Of a DNA stretch of 64,000 nt, positions 44,043 through 52,902 are shown piece by piece; positions within the stretch are counted from its first letter, which is position 1, and each line of letters starts with the position of its first letter. Source of the DNA: Hyphomicrobiales bacterium (GTDB lineage Bacteria; Pseudomonadota; Alphaproteobacteria; Rhizobiales; Xanthobacteraceae); the NCBI GenBank assembly GCA_021730985.1, contig JAKFYI010000027.1:62001-126000 (forward strand), given 5' to 3'. The notes below the pieces were generated by a model that saw only the letters and a list, made by a program, of their open reading frames with translations, did no database searches and was not told where the DNA came from. The position numbers and the translations under genes were made by a program.

Positions 44043-45026
44043 ATGACGAGGACGCGTATCGGCGCTTTTGCAGCTTTCGTTCTCTCGGCGCTCGCGATGT
44101 CAGGCGCTTGCGCGCCTGCTGGAGCGCAGGACTGGCCGACGCGAGCGGTGAAATTCATCCTCCCGATCGGAGCCGGCGCAGGTGCCGACCTCGGCGCCCG
44201 CCTGGTCGCGGAAAAGCTGAGCGCCAAGTGGGGCCAGCCCGTGGTTGTCGAAAACCGGCCAGGGGGTGACGGCTTTGTTGCCCTGACAGCTTTTTTGAAC
44301 TCCCGCGACAATCATATGCTTCTGTTCGGCCCAACAACGACGTTCACCGGGCATCCCTATTTCCACGAGAAGCTGCCCTACAATCCGAATGAACTCGCTC
44401 CGATCGCGCGCGTCAGTTCGACACTGGTGACAATCGGTGCGGCGCCCTCGCTCGGCGCCAACTCGCTCAAGGAGGCGTTCGACAAGGCCCGGGCCGAACC
44501 GGGCACGCTCAATTTTGCAACGACCGCAGGCGCCACCGAACTGATCATCAATGCGTTTCTCAAGACCTCCGGCCTCAACATGGCTCGTGTTCCCTATCGC
44601 GATCCCGTCCAGGCGCAAAACGACGTGGCCGAGGGCCGCCTGCATCTCTATTGGTCGGCCTATGCGATCATCCGCGCACAGGCACAATCCGGGCGAATCA
44701 AGATACTCGCATCGACATCGAGCGAGCCCACGGCAATCCTGCCCGGCGTCCCAACAGCCGCGCAGGCGGGCTTCCCGGAACTGACCCTCGATGGCCTCGT
44801 GGGCCTGTTCGGCACGCGCGACATGCCGCTCCCGCTGCGCGAGCGTATTGCCGCAGACGTCACCGCAGCGTTGGCCGACCCTGTCATCGTGCAGCGGCTG
44901 ACGGCATCCGGACAGACGGTGGTGCCGGGATCCGCCGCCGAGTTTGCCGCCGCCCTCGAGAAGCAGCGCACCGCTCTTGCGGGATTTGCCAAGACCCTTG
45001 GCATCAAGGCGGCGACGATCGAATAG
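44043..45026 (+). CDS. Bug/TctC-family receptor (4 of 7)
   Basis: A 327-residue periplasmic receptor. Signal peptide: basic MTRTRIG, core AFAAFVLSALAMSGACA, cleavage near AGAQDW. The mature part opens with AVKFILPIGAGAGADLGARL, where the usual PGG of this loop is replaced by IGAGAG, then GQPVVVENRPGGDGFVALTA and a divergent HMLLFGPTTTFTG block in place of the usual DGYT motif. It is thus one of the most diverged Bug copies in the window. The ATG at 44043 has GGGAG about ten bases upstream. It converges on an FAD monooxygenase gene (48 bases between stops); ligand is probably an aromatic or unsaturated carboxylate handled by that enzyme. Confidence 0.83.
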   Translation: MTRTRIGAFAAFVLSALAMSGACAPAGAQDWPTRAVKFILPIGAGAGADLGARLVAEKLSAKWGQPVVVENRPGGDGFVALTAFLNSRDNHMLLFGPTTTFTGHPYFHEKLPYNPNELAPIARVSSTLVTIGAAPSLGANSLKEAFDKARAEPGTLNFATTAGATELIINAFLKTSGLNMARVPYRDPVQAQNDVAEGRLHLYWSAYAIIRAQAQSGRIKILASTSSEPTAILPGVPTAAQAGFPELTLDGLVGLFGTRDMPLPLRERIAADVTAALADPVIVQRLTASGQTVVPGSAAEFAAALEKQRTALAGFAKTLGIKAATIE

Positions 45027-45074
45027 AAGGCATCGGCGCAGGCGTGCACCGTCAGTTCGGCCGATCGATGCCGC

Positions 45075-46265
45075 TCAAGTGCCCTGCCATTGCGTGACCG
45101 GGTCGTAACTGAAAATCCAGCGAAAAACACCCTGCGTTGTCAAACCGTGGCGCCTGATGAACGCAATTTCGCGGCGCAGGCGATCCCAATGCGAGTGCTG
45201 CTTCTTGAACCCAAGCTCGGTGCGTGAGAGCTGTTGCACCCTCGTCGCCCGCGGTTTGCGGACAGCCTCGTAGTTGGCGAGCGCCGCAACCGGATCGTCA
45301 GCCTTGGCGTGAAGCCATCGAGAAAGCACGTAGGCGTCCTCAAAGGCCATATTGGCGCCCTGGCCGAAGGTCGCAAGCATCGCATGCGCGGAGTCTCCGA
45401 GCAGCGTCACACGCCCCTTCGTCCATCGCGGAGCGTGCTCCCCGGAAAACTGCCCCCACTTCGAGCAAGATGTCGCTTCCGCCAGCATCCGGCGCAGCTT
45501 TTCGCCGGCGTGAGGAAAAGCTGCCAGCATCTCATCGACGCTGCTGGGCACCGACCATGATTGTTCCGTCCAACCTGGCTGCTGGCGGACACAGACAAAG
45601 TTGATGAACTTACCTTGCCGGATGTAATAGCTGATGATGAACCCGCCATCGCCGGACCATTGGTTCACATGCCGATTGTGAATGTCCTTGGGCAGCGCAT
45701 CGGTGGGAGCCAACGCGCGCCAGCACATCGTTCCGGCGTAGCGCGGGCCGTCGCCGCCGAACACGCTCGCACGAACCGCCGAACGGATGCCGTCGCAACC
45801 CACGACAACGTCCGCTTCGGCGCCGGTGCCGTCGGCAAAGGATAGCCCGACTGTTCCGCCTTGGGGTTCGACCGCTGTGCAACGCTTGCCAAGGTGGATG
45901 ATGTCCTGCGGCAGCGCCTCCGAGAGCAGGCGATGCAGATCGCTGCGATGCACAACATAGTACTTGGCGCCATATCGCGTCTCGAAATCGACGAACGGCA
46001 GGATGTTGTGGATCGTGTCCGACCCCCAATCGCGCCACGTCAGTCCGGCCGGCTCGGTTCCGATCTTGTGCAACTCGTCTGCCAGGCCAAGCGCGTGAAA
46101 GACCTTCACGGAGTTGGGGCTGAGATTGATTCCGGCGCCAAATTCGGCGAGCTCGGGCGCCTGCTCGTAGATATGAACTTCAAACCCCTGACGGCGTAGC
46201 GCGATGGCTGTGGCAAGCCCGCCAAGGCCGGCTCCCACAACTGCGATCCGACGCGCGCTTGCCAT
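45075..46265 (-). CDS. FAD-dependent aromatic hydroxylase (salicylate/6-hydroxynicotinate monooxygenase-like)
   Basis: A 396-residue class A flavin monooxygenase. FAD motifs: VVGAGLGGLATAIALRRQG (dinucleotide fold), VVGCDGIRSAVR (the DG motif) and RVTLLGDSAHAMLATFGQGANM (the GD motif). The C-terminal WIFSYDPV resembles that of salicylate hydroxylase and NicC-type enzymes. It would use NAD(P)H and O2 to hydroxylate (possibly with decarboxylation) a ring carboxylate such as salicylate or hydroxynicotinate. It is divergent from a Bug receptor at 46492; the 226-bp region between contains an ATCGC-N5-GCGAT inverted repeat (46410-46424). Confidence 0.85.
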   Translation of the reverse strand: MASARRIAVVGAGLGGLATAIALRRQGFEVHIYEQAPELAEFGAGINLSPNSVKVFHALGLADELHKIGTEPAGLTWRDWGSDTIHNILPFVDFETRYGAKYYVVHRSDLHRLLSEALPQDIIHLGKRCTAVEPQGGTVGLSFADGTGAEADVVVGCDGIRSAVRASVFGGDGPRYAGTMCWRALAPTDALPKDIHNRHVNQWSGDGGFIISYYIRQGKFINFVCVRQQPGWTEQSWSVPSSVDEMLAAFPHAGEKLRRMLAEATSCSKWGQFSGEHAPRWTKGRVTLLGDSAHAMLATFGQGANMAFEDAYVLSRWLHAKADDPVAALANYEAVRKPRATRVQQLSRTELGFKKQHSHWDRLRREIAFIRRHGLTTQGVFRWIFSYDPVTQWQGT

Positions 46266-46409
46266 AAGGCATTCTCCACGAGCGGCGGGAGGCCGCTTCC
46301 ACCTGTTTGTACCGTAAACCTAAACTCGGACGTAATTCTCGGCTCAAGCCAGCTCCGCGACCTGAACATGCCGGCAATGAATTTTTCGAGCGCATGCAGG
46401 ATGGTCAGC

Positions 46410-46424
46410 ATCGCAATTAGCGAT
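46410..46424. promoter_or_regulatory. Short inverted repeat in divergent promoter region
   Basis: ATCGC and GCGAT flank a five-base AATTA spacer, giving a 15-bp dyad between a divergent flavin-monooxygenase gene and a Bug receptor gene. Placement fits an operator for a regulator controlling both, but no regulator gene is adjacent, and repeats this short arise often by chance. Confidence 0.25.
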
Positions 46425-46491
46425 CCGATGAATCTGTCTTATGATAGGAATCCAAGCCGGATGAAATTTTCTGAAGAGACAGGGGAGAGAA

Positions 46492-47496
46492 ATGGCGGGC
46501 GACCATAGCAGAAACCTCGCGATTGGCGTCAGCGTGTTTCTCACGCTCGCCGCGAGTACGTCGGCCGGCGCACAAGATGGCACGGGTTCAGCGCAAAGCT
46601 ATCCCAACCGACCGGTGCGTATCATAGTTCCACTCCCTGCTGGCGGGCCGACGGATATAAATGTCCGCATCGTCGCGCAGAAATTGAATGAACGTTGGGG
46701 ACAGCCGGTCATTGTCGAGAATCGTCCCGGCGGCAACACGGGCATTGGCGCACAACTTGTCGCCAAATCGCCCGCCGATGGTCATACGCTACTGGCCGCC
46801 CAAGACACGACGATGGTCATGAACCCCGCAAGCGGCGCAACACTGACCTACGATCCATTCGTGGATTTCGCCCCAATTACTTTGCTGAACAGAAACGTGT
46901 CGCTGCTTGCGGTGCGCGCTGGCGATGGCCCAAAGACCATCAAGGACTTGATCGCATATGGGCGGGCCAATTCAGGCAAGATCAATTACGGAGCCGGCAT
47001 TATCACCGCTCGACTTGCCGCGTATAGGTTCACGAAGCTTTCCGGCTTCGACGCCGTATTAATTCCGTACAAGGGCAGTTCCGAAGTCGTACAGGGACTG
47101 ATGACCGGAAGCGTCGACTTCATCGTGGACGGACTGGCCGCAAGTCTGCCTTTGATCAAGGGTGGGCAATTGCGCGCGCTGGCGAAGCTCAACGACCAAC
47201 CGGTCACCGCATTGCCCGACCTAAAACCGCTCGTTACGGAATCCGGCCTGCCGGAGTTGGGAGAGATGTCCACTTGGGTGGGGTTGCTTGCGCCGGCTGG
47301 CACGCCCCCCTCCATCATCCAAAAAATTCAACGCGACGTGGTCGAGATTTATTCCGATCCCGAGGTGCGCGAAAGGCTCGATCGATCGGGAATTTCTCCC
47401 GTCACCATGACGCCCTCGGAATTCGATCGTTTTTTTAGGGCCGAGGCGGCCAAATGGACCAAGGTCTTCCAAGAAAGCGGCTTGAAGCCCAACTAA
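46492..47496 (+). CDS. Bug/TctC-family receptor (5 of 7)
   Basis: A 334-residue periplasmic receptor: signal core LAIGVSVFLTLAASTSAGA (cleavage near AQDG), then RIIVPLPAGGPTDINVRI, GQPVIVENRPGGNTG, SPADGHTLLAAQ and SGKINYGAGI. The C-terminal TMTPSEFDRFFRAEAAKW is standard. The ribosome-binding site AGGGGAGA precedes ATG. It lies between two flavin-monooxygenase genes transcribed from the opposite strand, divergent from one and convergent with the other (23 bases between stops), so it probably binds a substrate of one of them. Confidence 0.86.
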   Translation: MAGDHSRNLAIGVSVFLTLAASTSAGAQDGTGSAQSYPNRPVRIIVPLPAGGPTDINVRIVAQKLNERWGQPVIVENRPGGNTGIGAQLVAKSPADGHTLLAAQDTTMVMNPASGATLTYDPFVDFAPITLLNRNVSLLAVRAGDGPKTIKDLIAYGRANSGKINYGAGIITARLAAYRFTKLSGFDAVLIPYKGSSEVVQGLMTGSVDFIVDGLAASLPLIKGGQLRALAKLNDQPVTALPDLKPLVTESGLPELGEMSTWVGLLAPAGTPPSIIQKIQRDVVEIYSDPEVRERLDRSGISPVTMTPSEFDRFFRAEAAKWTKVFQESGLKPN

Positions 47497-47519
47497 CTCC
47501 AAACCCGGAAGCTGGATGT

Positions 47520-48716
47520 CTAAAGTGGGACTGTCATTGCGTTGTAGGCGTAGAGCCAATCATAGCGATCGCTGACCCGATTTTTTTCCCACTCCCGCTC
47601 GACGTGGGCCTCAGCCACGGCCGTGTCCGCCAGCGCAGGATTATGCACTCGGCCCGCTTGTTCCGCGGATAGGTGAACGACGCGGGTGGTCCGCGCGATG
47701 CGGGCGGCTTGATAGCGCAGCAGTGCTTCAGCGGGGCTGCCGCCATACTCTTTCAACGCGCGCGCGATAACCATTCCGTCTTCGATCGCCATGTTGGCCC
47801 CTTGCGCCAGAAACGGCAGCGTGGAATGCGCTGCGTCGCCAAGCAACGTGACACGACCGACCGACCATTGCGAAATCGGCTCGCGGAATATGAGGGCCCA
47901 CTTGTAAGGAGTCTGGATATTCTGAATCAACGACTGGACGTCGTCGTGCCAGCCGGCAAAGTCCTGCCTGAGCTCCTCAACAGTGCCTGTCTCGGTCCAT
48001 GACTCGACCGTCCAGTCCTCGCGCTCAACGATGCCAATGAAATTAATGAGCTGCGACCCGCGAACCGGATAGTGAACAATATGCGCGCCGGGGCCGATCC
48101 AAAACGCACCGTCAGTGCGCGAAATGCTGGCCGGCAGGTTCGCGGTCGGAACCAGCGCTCGCCATGCCATGAAGCCGCTGAATTTAACTTTATCAGGGCC
48201 AAAAAGCGTTTGCCGAATTCTGGAATGGATGCCATCGGCGGCGATGAGAAGGTCAGTTTTTCTAGTCCTGCCGTCGGCGAAACGTATCGTCACACCGGCT
48301 TCATCTTGCTCCAGACCCGAACACTTCGCACCCAGACGAATCGCATCTGGTCGTTCCTGCCGGACTGCCCTGATCAGTTCATTGTGCAAGTCGGCTCGAT
48401 GAACTGCGTAGTACGGAGCGCCATATTTCGCGAGTGAAGCGTCGCCGAGGTCGATGAACTTCCATGACTTGCCGGTGTTCCAGAGCCGGACCTCCTTGCC
48501 CGTGGGTGTCGTGCCTATTCGTTCAATGTCGGGGCCCATTCCCAGTTCATAAAGAACCCTCGTACCGTTGGCCGCGATCTGCAGTCCAGCGCCGGCCTCT
48601 CGCAGATTTTCACTCTGCTCGAAAATCTCAACGTCAAAGCCTTCCTTCAATAGCGCGAGCGCCGCCGTCAGGCCGCCCAGCCCAGCACCCACCACTCCAA
48701 TCTTCAATGAACTCAT
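47520..48716 (-). CDS. FAD-dependent aromatic hydroxylase (salicylate hydroxylase-like)
   Basis: A 398-residue class A flavin monooxygenase: VVGAGLGGLTAALALLKEG at the N-terminus, IAADGIHSRIRQ (DG motif), and RVTLLGDAAHSTLPFLAQGA (GD motif). The C-terminal half ends WLYAYNAM, where salicylate hydroxylase relatives have W..YDA. It is homologous to the 45075-46265 gene over its whole length but clearly diverged. The ATG at 48716 is eight bases after the preceding gene's stop; the frame open to 48788 is the neighbour's 3' end in another frame. The two adjacent hydroxylases therefore form an operon, likely hydroxylating successive positions or alternative substrates. Confidence 0.85.
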   Translation of the reverse strand: MSSLKIGVVGAGLGGLTAALALLKEGFDVEIFEQSENLREAGAGLQIAANGTRVLYELGMGPDIERIGTTPTGKEVRLWNTGKSWKFIDLGDASLAKYGAPYYAVHRADLHNELIRAVRQERPDAIRLGAKCSGLEQDEAGVTIRFADGRTRKTDLLIAADGIHSRIRQTLFGPDKVKFSGFMAWRALVPTANLPASISRTDGAFWIGPGAHIVHYPVRGSQLINFIGIVEREDWTVESWTETGTVEELRQDFAGWHDDVQSLIQNIQTPYKWALIFREPISQWSVGRVTLLGDAAHSTLPFLAQGANMAIEDGMVIARALKEYGGSPAEALLRYQAARIARTTRVVHLSAEQAGRVHNPALADTAVAEAHVEREWEKNRVSDRYDWLYAYNAMTVPL

Positions 48717-48724
48717 TTGCCTCA

Positions 48725-50326
48725 CTAGTGCCCGGTGACAATCTCTGCGACCTTGTGCGGATTTTCCGGCAGTGCATTGCCCCGCCAAACGACGTGCAGA
48801 TCCGGCCGGACGATAAGGTAATCGATGCCGTAAACTTGGCGCGAAGCCTCGTTGTCGAGGTCGAGTACGAAAAATGGCGCGCCGATACGCTCAAACGCCG
48901 TTTGGAGACCCGAAGCATCCGCCTTGCTCTTGCCCAGGCGCAGCAGTGTATAGCCATCCTCGATGCAATCGTGCACCGAAAGCTCCCCGGGCTTGAGCCA
49001 GACGTGCGGCAACCGCGCCCCGGGCCAACTCGTCGGCTCATACATTTCGATTTTTGGCTCCGGCCCGCCGGGTTCATCGCAGATGACCGAGGAAGCTCTA
49101 TATCGGTAGCCGAGCTCGGCACCGACCACGCGGAATGACTTTGGCGCTTCGTCCCTCGCGATGGTCAGCAGATGATCCAGCGCAGCCTTTCCTTCCGGCG
49201 TATCGTCTTCGATATTGGGGCGATAGGCGCTTCGCCATTTCATGCGGCCGGTTGTGCCGCCGCCTGAAGCTTTGACGTTGATCGCCCCGACCGGACGACG
49301 CTCAGCCTCATAGGACTCCAGGAGTTTGGGACCTCCCCATCCCTGCAAGGCCGCGGCGATCTTCCAGGAAATGTCCATCGCGTCGCCGACCCCTGTATTC
49401 ATGCCGAGACCGCCGGTCGGAATCACCAAATGGGCGGCGTCCCCGGCCAAAAACACATGGCCTTGGGCGTAGCGTTCGGCGAGCAGCAACCGCTGCGTCC
49501 ACTTCGCACAATGCAACATCTCGTATTGTATTGGCGTGCCGACGATCGTCTCGAACAACCTCGCCATGTCCTCGTCCTTTTCAACGACGGCATGAAGCGT
49601 GAAGTGCTTTCGAGAATCCTGAACGATCATCAGCGTCCAGTGATCGTCAACACGATGGTAGTGGCGCGCGCGCGGCGCATGAACCTTTTCGTAGAGTTCG
49701 GGGCAATGGAACAGCGCCTGACGCATCTCCAAAATGTTCGGCTCGCCTTCCATTTTAAAGCCGAGTTGTTTACGAACCGCACTCGAACCACCGTCACAGC
49801 CGACCATGTAACGAGTGCTTATCGTGACGCGCTCGCCATTCGCTTTCTTCACCTGCGCGACCACGCCACCCGGCACTTCCTTGTAGGATTCGAATTCGTG
49901 GCCGAATGCCACCGTGACATTTGGAATGCTCTCAGCCACCGACTTGAGGAGCGGCTCAAGGGTGTACTGCGAAATGATTTGATACGGTTCGAGCGGAATC
50001 GTTCCATCGTTGGTGGCGTCACGCTTGGCTTTGGCCTCTGCTACACTCGGATAGCTCATCTTGAGCAGCGGCGGCTTCATCAAGTCGAACACCAAGTAGG
50101 CGTCCATCGGCCACTCGGGTGGATAGCCGGCAGCCCGGATGGTGTCTGCAAGACCAAGACGGCGAAATATTTCCATCGTCCGGGGGTTGCAACGCTCCAT
50201 CTTCGGATACCCCAGAGGCGCGCTGTTTTTCTCGATCAACACGCAGCGGATACCCCGCCTACCCAAATCAATAGCCAGAGTTAGACCAACCGGCCCGGCT
50301 CCAACAATCAGCACCTGCGTATCCAT
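48725..50326 (-). CDS. FAD-dependent hydroxylase of the phenol/MhpA type
   Basis: A 533-residue PHBH-fold monooxygenase with the extra C-terminal thioredoxin-like domain of MhpA/phenol hydroxylases. FAD motifs: LIVGAGPVGLTLAIDLGRRG, VGCDGGSSAVRKQLG and HVFLAGDAAHLVIPTGGLGMNTG. Residues ~400-533 (GARLPHVWLKPGELSVHDCI ... GIDYLIVRPDLHVVWRG) are the dimerisation domain. It would hydroxylate a phenolic or hydroxyphenyl-alkanoate substrate with NAD(P)H and O2. The ATG at 50326 is preferred over one six bases upstream because ACAGG is then at a proper distance; the TTG-initiated extension to 50482 has no support. It is first in an operon with the smaller hydroxylase and divergent from a Bug receptor. 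Confidence 0.85.
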   Translation of the reverse strand: MDTQVLIVGAGPVGLTLAIDLGRRGIRCVLIEKNSAPLGYPKMERCNPRTMEIFRRLGLADTIRAAGYPPEWPMDAYLVFDLMKPPLLKMSYPSVAEAKAKRDATNDGTIPLEPYQIISQYTLEPLLKSVAESIPNVTVAFGHEFESYKEVPGGVVAQVKKANGERVTISTRYMVGCDGGSSAVRKQLGFKMEGEPNILEMRQALFHCPELYEKVHAPRARHYHRVDDHWTLMIVQDSRKHFTLHAVVEKDEDMARLFETIVGTPIQYEMLHCAKWTQRLLLAERYAQGHVFLAGDAAHLVIPTGGLGMNTGVGDAMDISWKIAAALQGWGGPKLLESYEAERRPVGAINVKASGGGTTGRMKWRSAYRPNIEDDTPEGKAALDHLLTIARDEAPKSFRVVGAELGYRYRASSVICDEPGGPEPKIEMYEPTSWPGARLPHVWLKPGELSVHDCIEDGYTLLRLGKSKADASGLQTAFERIGAPFFVLDLDNEASRQVYGIDYLIVRPDLHVVWRGNALPENPHKVAEIVTGH

Positions 50327-50576
50327 TCGCATCCTGTCTTTTCGAAAATCATATCTGGAGGTGCGGCTGATGCAACTCGGCAAAGCATCTGCATCGCAGA
50401 CCCGTGTACACCGAAAACCTAAGCCCTGACTTAAATAATGATGCAGACCGCACACACAGCCCATGCCATCATAGGAAAACAAAACTCAGTTTCCATAAAT
50501 CCGATTTTGCAAGACACCTGCCAAGCCTGAGTATTTGCTCCCGATCGCCACCGTGCCGTCAAAAATGGAGCAAGCG

Positions 50577-51575
50577 ATGCCACCGGCTCAAACTGCAACA
50601 AAGACCGGCCTAGCGGTTGCGCTGCTCACGGCTACGATCGGCATGGCGATCTTGGCAACAGCGGCGACGGCGCAAGAAACATATCCCAATCGCATCATCA
50701 AAATCGTCGTCCCGTTCGCGCCGGGGACCACCGCCGACGCCATTCCACGACTGATCGGTGAAAAGCTCACCGCAAAATGGGGACAGCCAGTTGTTGTCGA
50801 GAATCGGCCCGGCGCAACAGGCAACATCGGCGCCGAAATGGTCGCAAGGTCTGCGCCCGATGGTTACACCCTGCTGGCAACCGCGGCGCCCCCTTTGGCG
50901 ATCAATCAAAGCCTCGATCCAAATCTCAAATTCGATCCCGGCGCGTTTGTGCCAATTTCGCTGATGACGCTGGTTCCAAACGTGCTCGTCGTCAGCCCGA
51001 AGCTCAACGTCAAAACGCTGCAGGAGTTTCTTGCGCTCGCAAAGAGCAATCCAGGCGGGCTGACCTACGTCTCCACAGGAGCCGGCGGAACGCCGACCCT
51101 TGCAATGGAATTGCTCAAGCTTAAGAGCGGGACGAACATCAGGGACATTCCCTATCGGCAGGGGACAGGCCCCGCAATAATCGACGTTCTAGGCGGGCGG
51201 ATCGATGCGATGTTCATCAACGTCTCGGAGGCAATGCCTCATATCAAGGCAGGCGGCGTGGTCGCGTTGGGTATCAGCACGGAGAAGCGAATTCCGCAGC
51301 TTCCGGAAGTCCCGGCGATTGCCGAAATATTTCCGGGATTTTACTCGAGCACCTGGTATGCGATGGTCGCACCGCCCAAAACCCCGGCGGACATCGCGAA
51401 CAAGCTTTCGGCGGCTGTGCTGGATGTGCTGCGGATGCCCGACATCGCGGACAAGCTCACATCGCAATCGATGGTCCTGATCGGTGCCTCACAATCCGAA
51501 ACGGATAAATTCATTAAGAGCGAAGTCGAGCGGTGGCGCGAGGTGATCAAGGCCGCGGGGCTTAAGGCGAACTAA
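50577..51575 (+). CDS. Bug/TctC-family receptor (6 of 7)
   Basis: A ~332-residue periplasmic receptor. Signal core LAVALLTATIGMAILATAATAQ, then KIVVPFAPGTTADAIPRL, GQPVVVENRPGATG, SAPDGYTLLATA and PGGLTYVSTGAGG. The ATG at 50577 has GGAG seven bases upstream; ATGs at 50565 and 50535 are in frame but poorer. The 250-bp region shared with the divergent hydroxylase operon contains a short TCTGC-ATC-GCAGA dyad near 50390. It probably binds the aromatic acid handled by that operon. Confidence 0.86.
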   Translation: MPPAQTATKTGLAVALLTATIGMAILATAATAQETYPNRIIKIVVPFAPGTTADAIPRLIGEKLTAKWGQPVVVENRPGATGNIGAEMVARSAPDGYTLLATAAPPLAINQSLDPNLKFDPGAFVPISLMTLVPNVLVVSPKLNVKTLQEFLALAKSNPGGLTYVSTGAGGTPTLAMELLKLKSGTNIRDIPYRQGTGPAIIDVLGGRIDAMFINVSEAMPHIKAGGVVALGISTEKRIPQLPEVPAIAEIFPGFYSSTWYAMVAPPKTPADIANKLSAAVLDVLRMPDIADKLTSQSMVLIGASQSETDKFIKSEVERWREVIKAAGLKAN

Positions 51576-51607
51576 GCCCCTGACCGCGCGATGTGGGATC
51601 GCGTGGC

Positions 51608-51724
51608 TCATCGCCCTCGAAAAAACGGCTTTCGCTTTTCGCGAAACGCCGCCCTGCCCTCCGCATAGTCCTCGCTGGTGTAACAAGCGAGTGCAAGGCG
51701 CTCGCACCGTTCGATTCTCGGTTC
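51608..51724 (-). pseudogene. Remnant of an enoyl-CoA hydratase/crotonase C-terminus
   Basis: The minus strand ends with ERLALACYTSEDYAEGRA, then AFREKRKPFFRGR and a stop, which is the characteristic final helix of enoyl-CoA hydratases (family pattern: SED..EG..AF.EKR.P.F.GR). Upstream of about 51724 the frame no longer resembles a crotonase, and the rest of the ~260-residue enzyme is absent. This is therefore the 3' stub of a gene deleted between the Bug receptor and the 51789 gene. Confidence 0.65.
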
Positions 51725-51788
51725 ACAAGCATTCATGGCACAGACTCCTTGGCATTCCGAATGTCGCCAGGATCGCCGGAGTGGAAAA

Positions 51789-52778
51789 TCAAATTTTCGC
51801 CATCGTAAAAGTTGTTTTCGCGAACAACTCATGCGGGCTCAGCTTGCGGCTCGTCAGGCCCTGCTCGTGCGAATAGCGGGTCATGACCTCGATCTCGTGC
51901 AGGCATTCCTTGGTGCCGTAGCGCCAGTAGTCGGCCCCCATCAACGCCTGCGTCTCGGTGGCCTCCGCCTCCATCCATGGCAGCGCGACGGCAAGCTGCG
52001 CCAGGTTCTGCAGCTTCTCCAGGCCGATCGCCTTTGAATCGCACATCGCCTTGTAGACGCTGGCCGGCAGCCAGGGATATTTCTCCGCTAGCGACGCCCG
52101 CACCGCAACGATGTGCATGATCGGGAAGAACTTGGTCTTGCGGTAATAGTCCTGCTCGACCTGCTTATAGTTCGGAAACAACCGGTCGATGTTCGGCAGC
52201 CGCTTGACGTAAGGCGACGGCGTGCGCGCCGACAACATGGCGTCGATGTCGCCCGACACCAGCATGCCGGACAGCGTCTTGTCGCTCGGAATGGGTTGCA
52301 GATCGAGGCCCGGGACCGAAACCGGCATCCGCTCCTCGCGCCCGGGCTGCTCCTGGCCGCCGGTACGCCAATGGATGTCGGAGGGATGAATACCGTATTC
52401 GTCCTGCAGCATGCCGCGCAGCCACAGCGCGGCGGTCATCTGGTACTCCGGCACACCGACGATTTTGCCCTTGAGGTCGGCGGGCGTACGGATACGGCGA
52501 TCGGTGCGGATATAGAACGACGAGTGCCGGAACGAGCGCGATAGGAACGCCGGCACCGCGACGTAGGGCGAATTTCCCTGGTCCACCATTCGCATGTAAC
52601 TGCTGAACGATAGTTCGGTGATGTCGAACTCGAAATATCGGCAGGCCCGCGCGAAGATTTCCGCCGGTTCGAGAACAAGGCACGTCGTATCGCAGCCTTC
52701 GATCCGGACCCGGCCATCGACGATAGCGCGCGTGCGATCGTTGTCGCTGCAAGCCAGAGTGACGGGAATAGACGCCAT
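51789..52778 (-). CDS. 4,5-dihydroxyphthalate decarboxylase-like / NMT1-fold protein
   Basis: A 329-residue protein of the periplasmic-binding-protein II fold without a signal peptide. MASIPVTLACSDNDRTRAI, the FEFDITELSFSSYMRM block, KIVGVPEYQMTAALWLRGML and HIVAVRASLAEKYPWLP match the group annotated as 4,5-dihydroxyphthalate decarboxylase (Pht5) and related ABC-type binding proteins. It may decarboxylate an ortho-dihydroxy aromatic diacid or simply bind one. The ATG at 52778 has AGGAA upstream; the frame open to 52880 has no support. It lies 124 bases after the LysR gene on the same strand and so could be under its control. Confidence 0.7.
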   Translation of the reverse strand: MASIPVTLACSDNDRTRAIVDGRVRIEGCDTTCLVLEPAEIFARACRYFEFDITELSFSSYMRMVDQGNSPYVAVPAFLSRSFRHSSFYIRTDRRIRTPADLKGKIVGVPEYQMTAALWLRGMLQDEYGIHPSDIHWRTGGQEQPGREERMPVSVPGLDLQPIPSDKTLSGMLVSGDIDAMLSARTPSPYVKRLPNIDRLFPNYKQVEQDYYRKTKFFPIMHIVAVRASLAEKYPWLPASVYKAMCDSKAIGLEKLQNLAQLAVALPWMEAEATETQALMGADYWRYGTKECLHEIEVMTRYSHEQGLTSRKLSPHELFAKTTFTMAKI

Positions 52779-52902
52779 GGGCTTCCTCGCAGGCAGCGAA
52801 CGATTTGTTTGAGACACGGCGCGGGCCGCGCCGCCCGTCGCTGCGAGCGGGATAGTGGCCCAGGCCCGGCAGCGAAGCAAAGCCGATCTATTTAAGTGTT
52901 GT

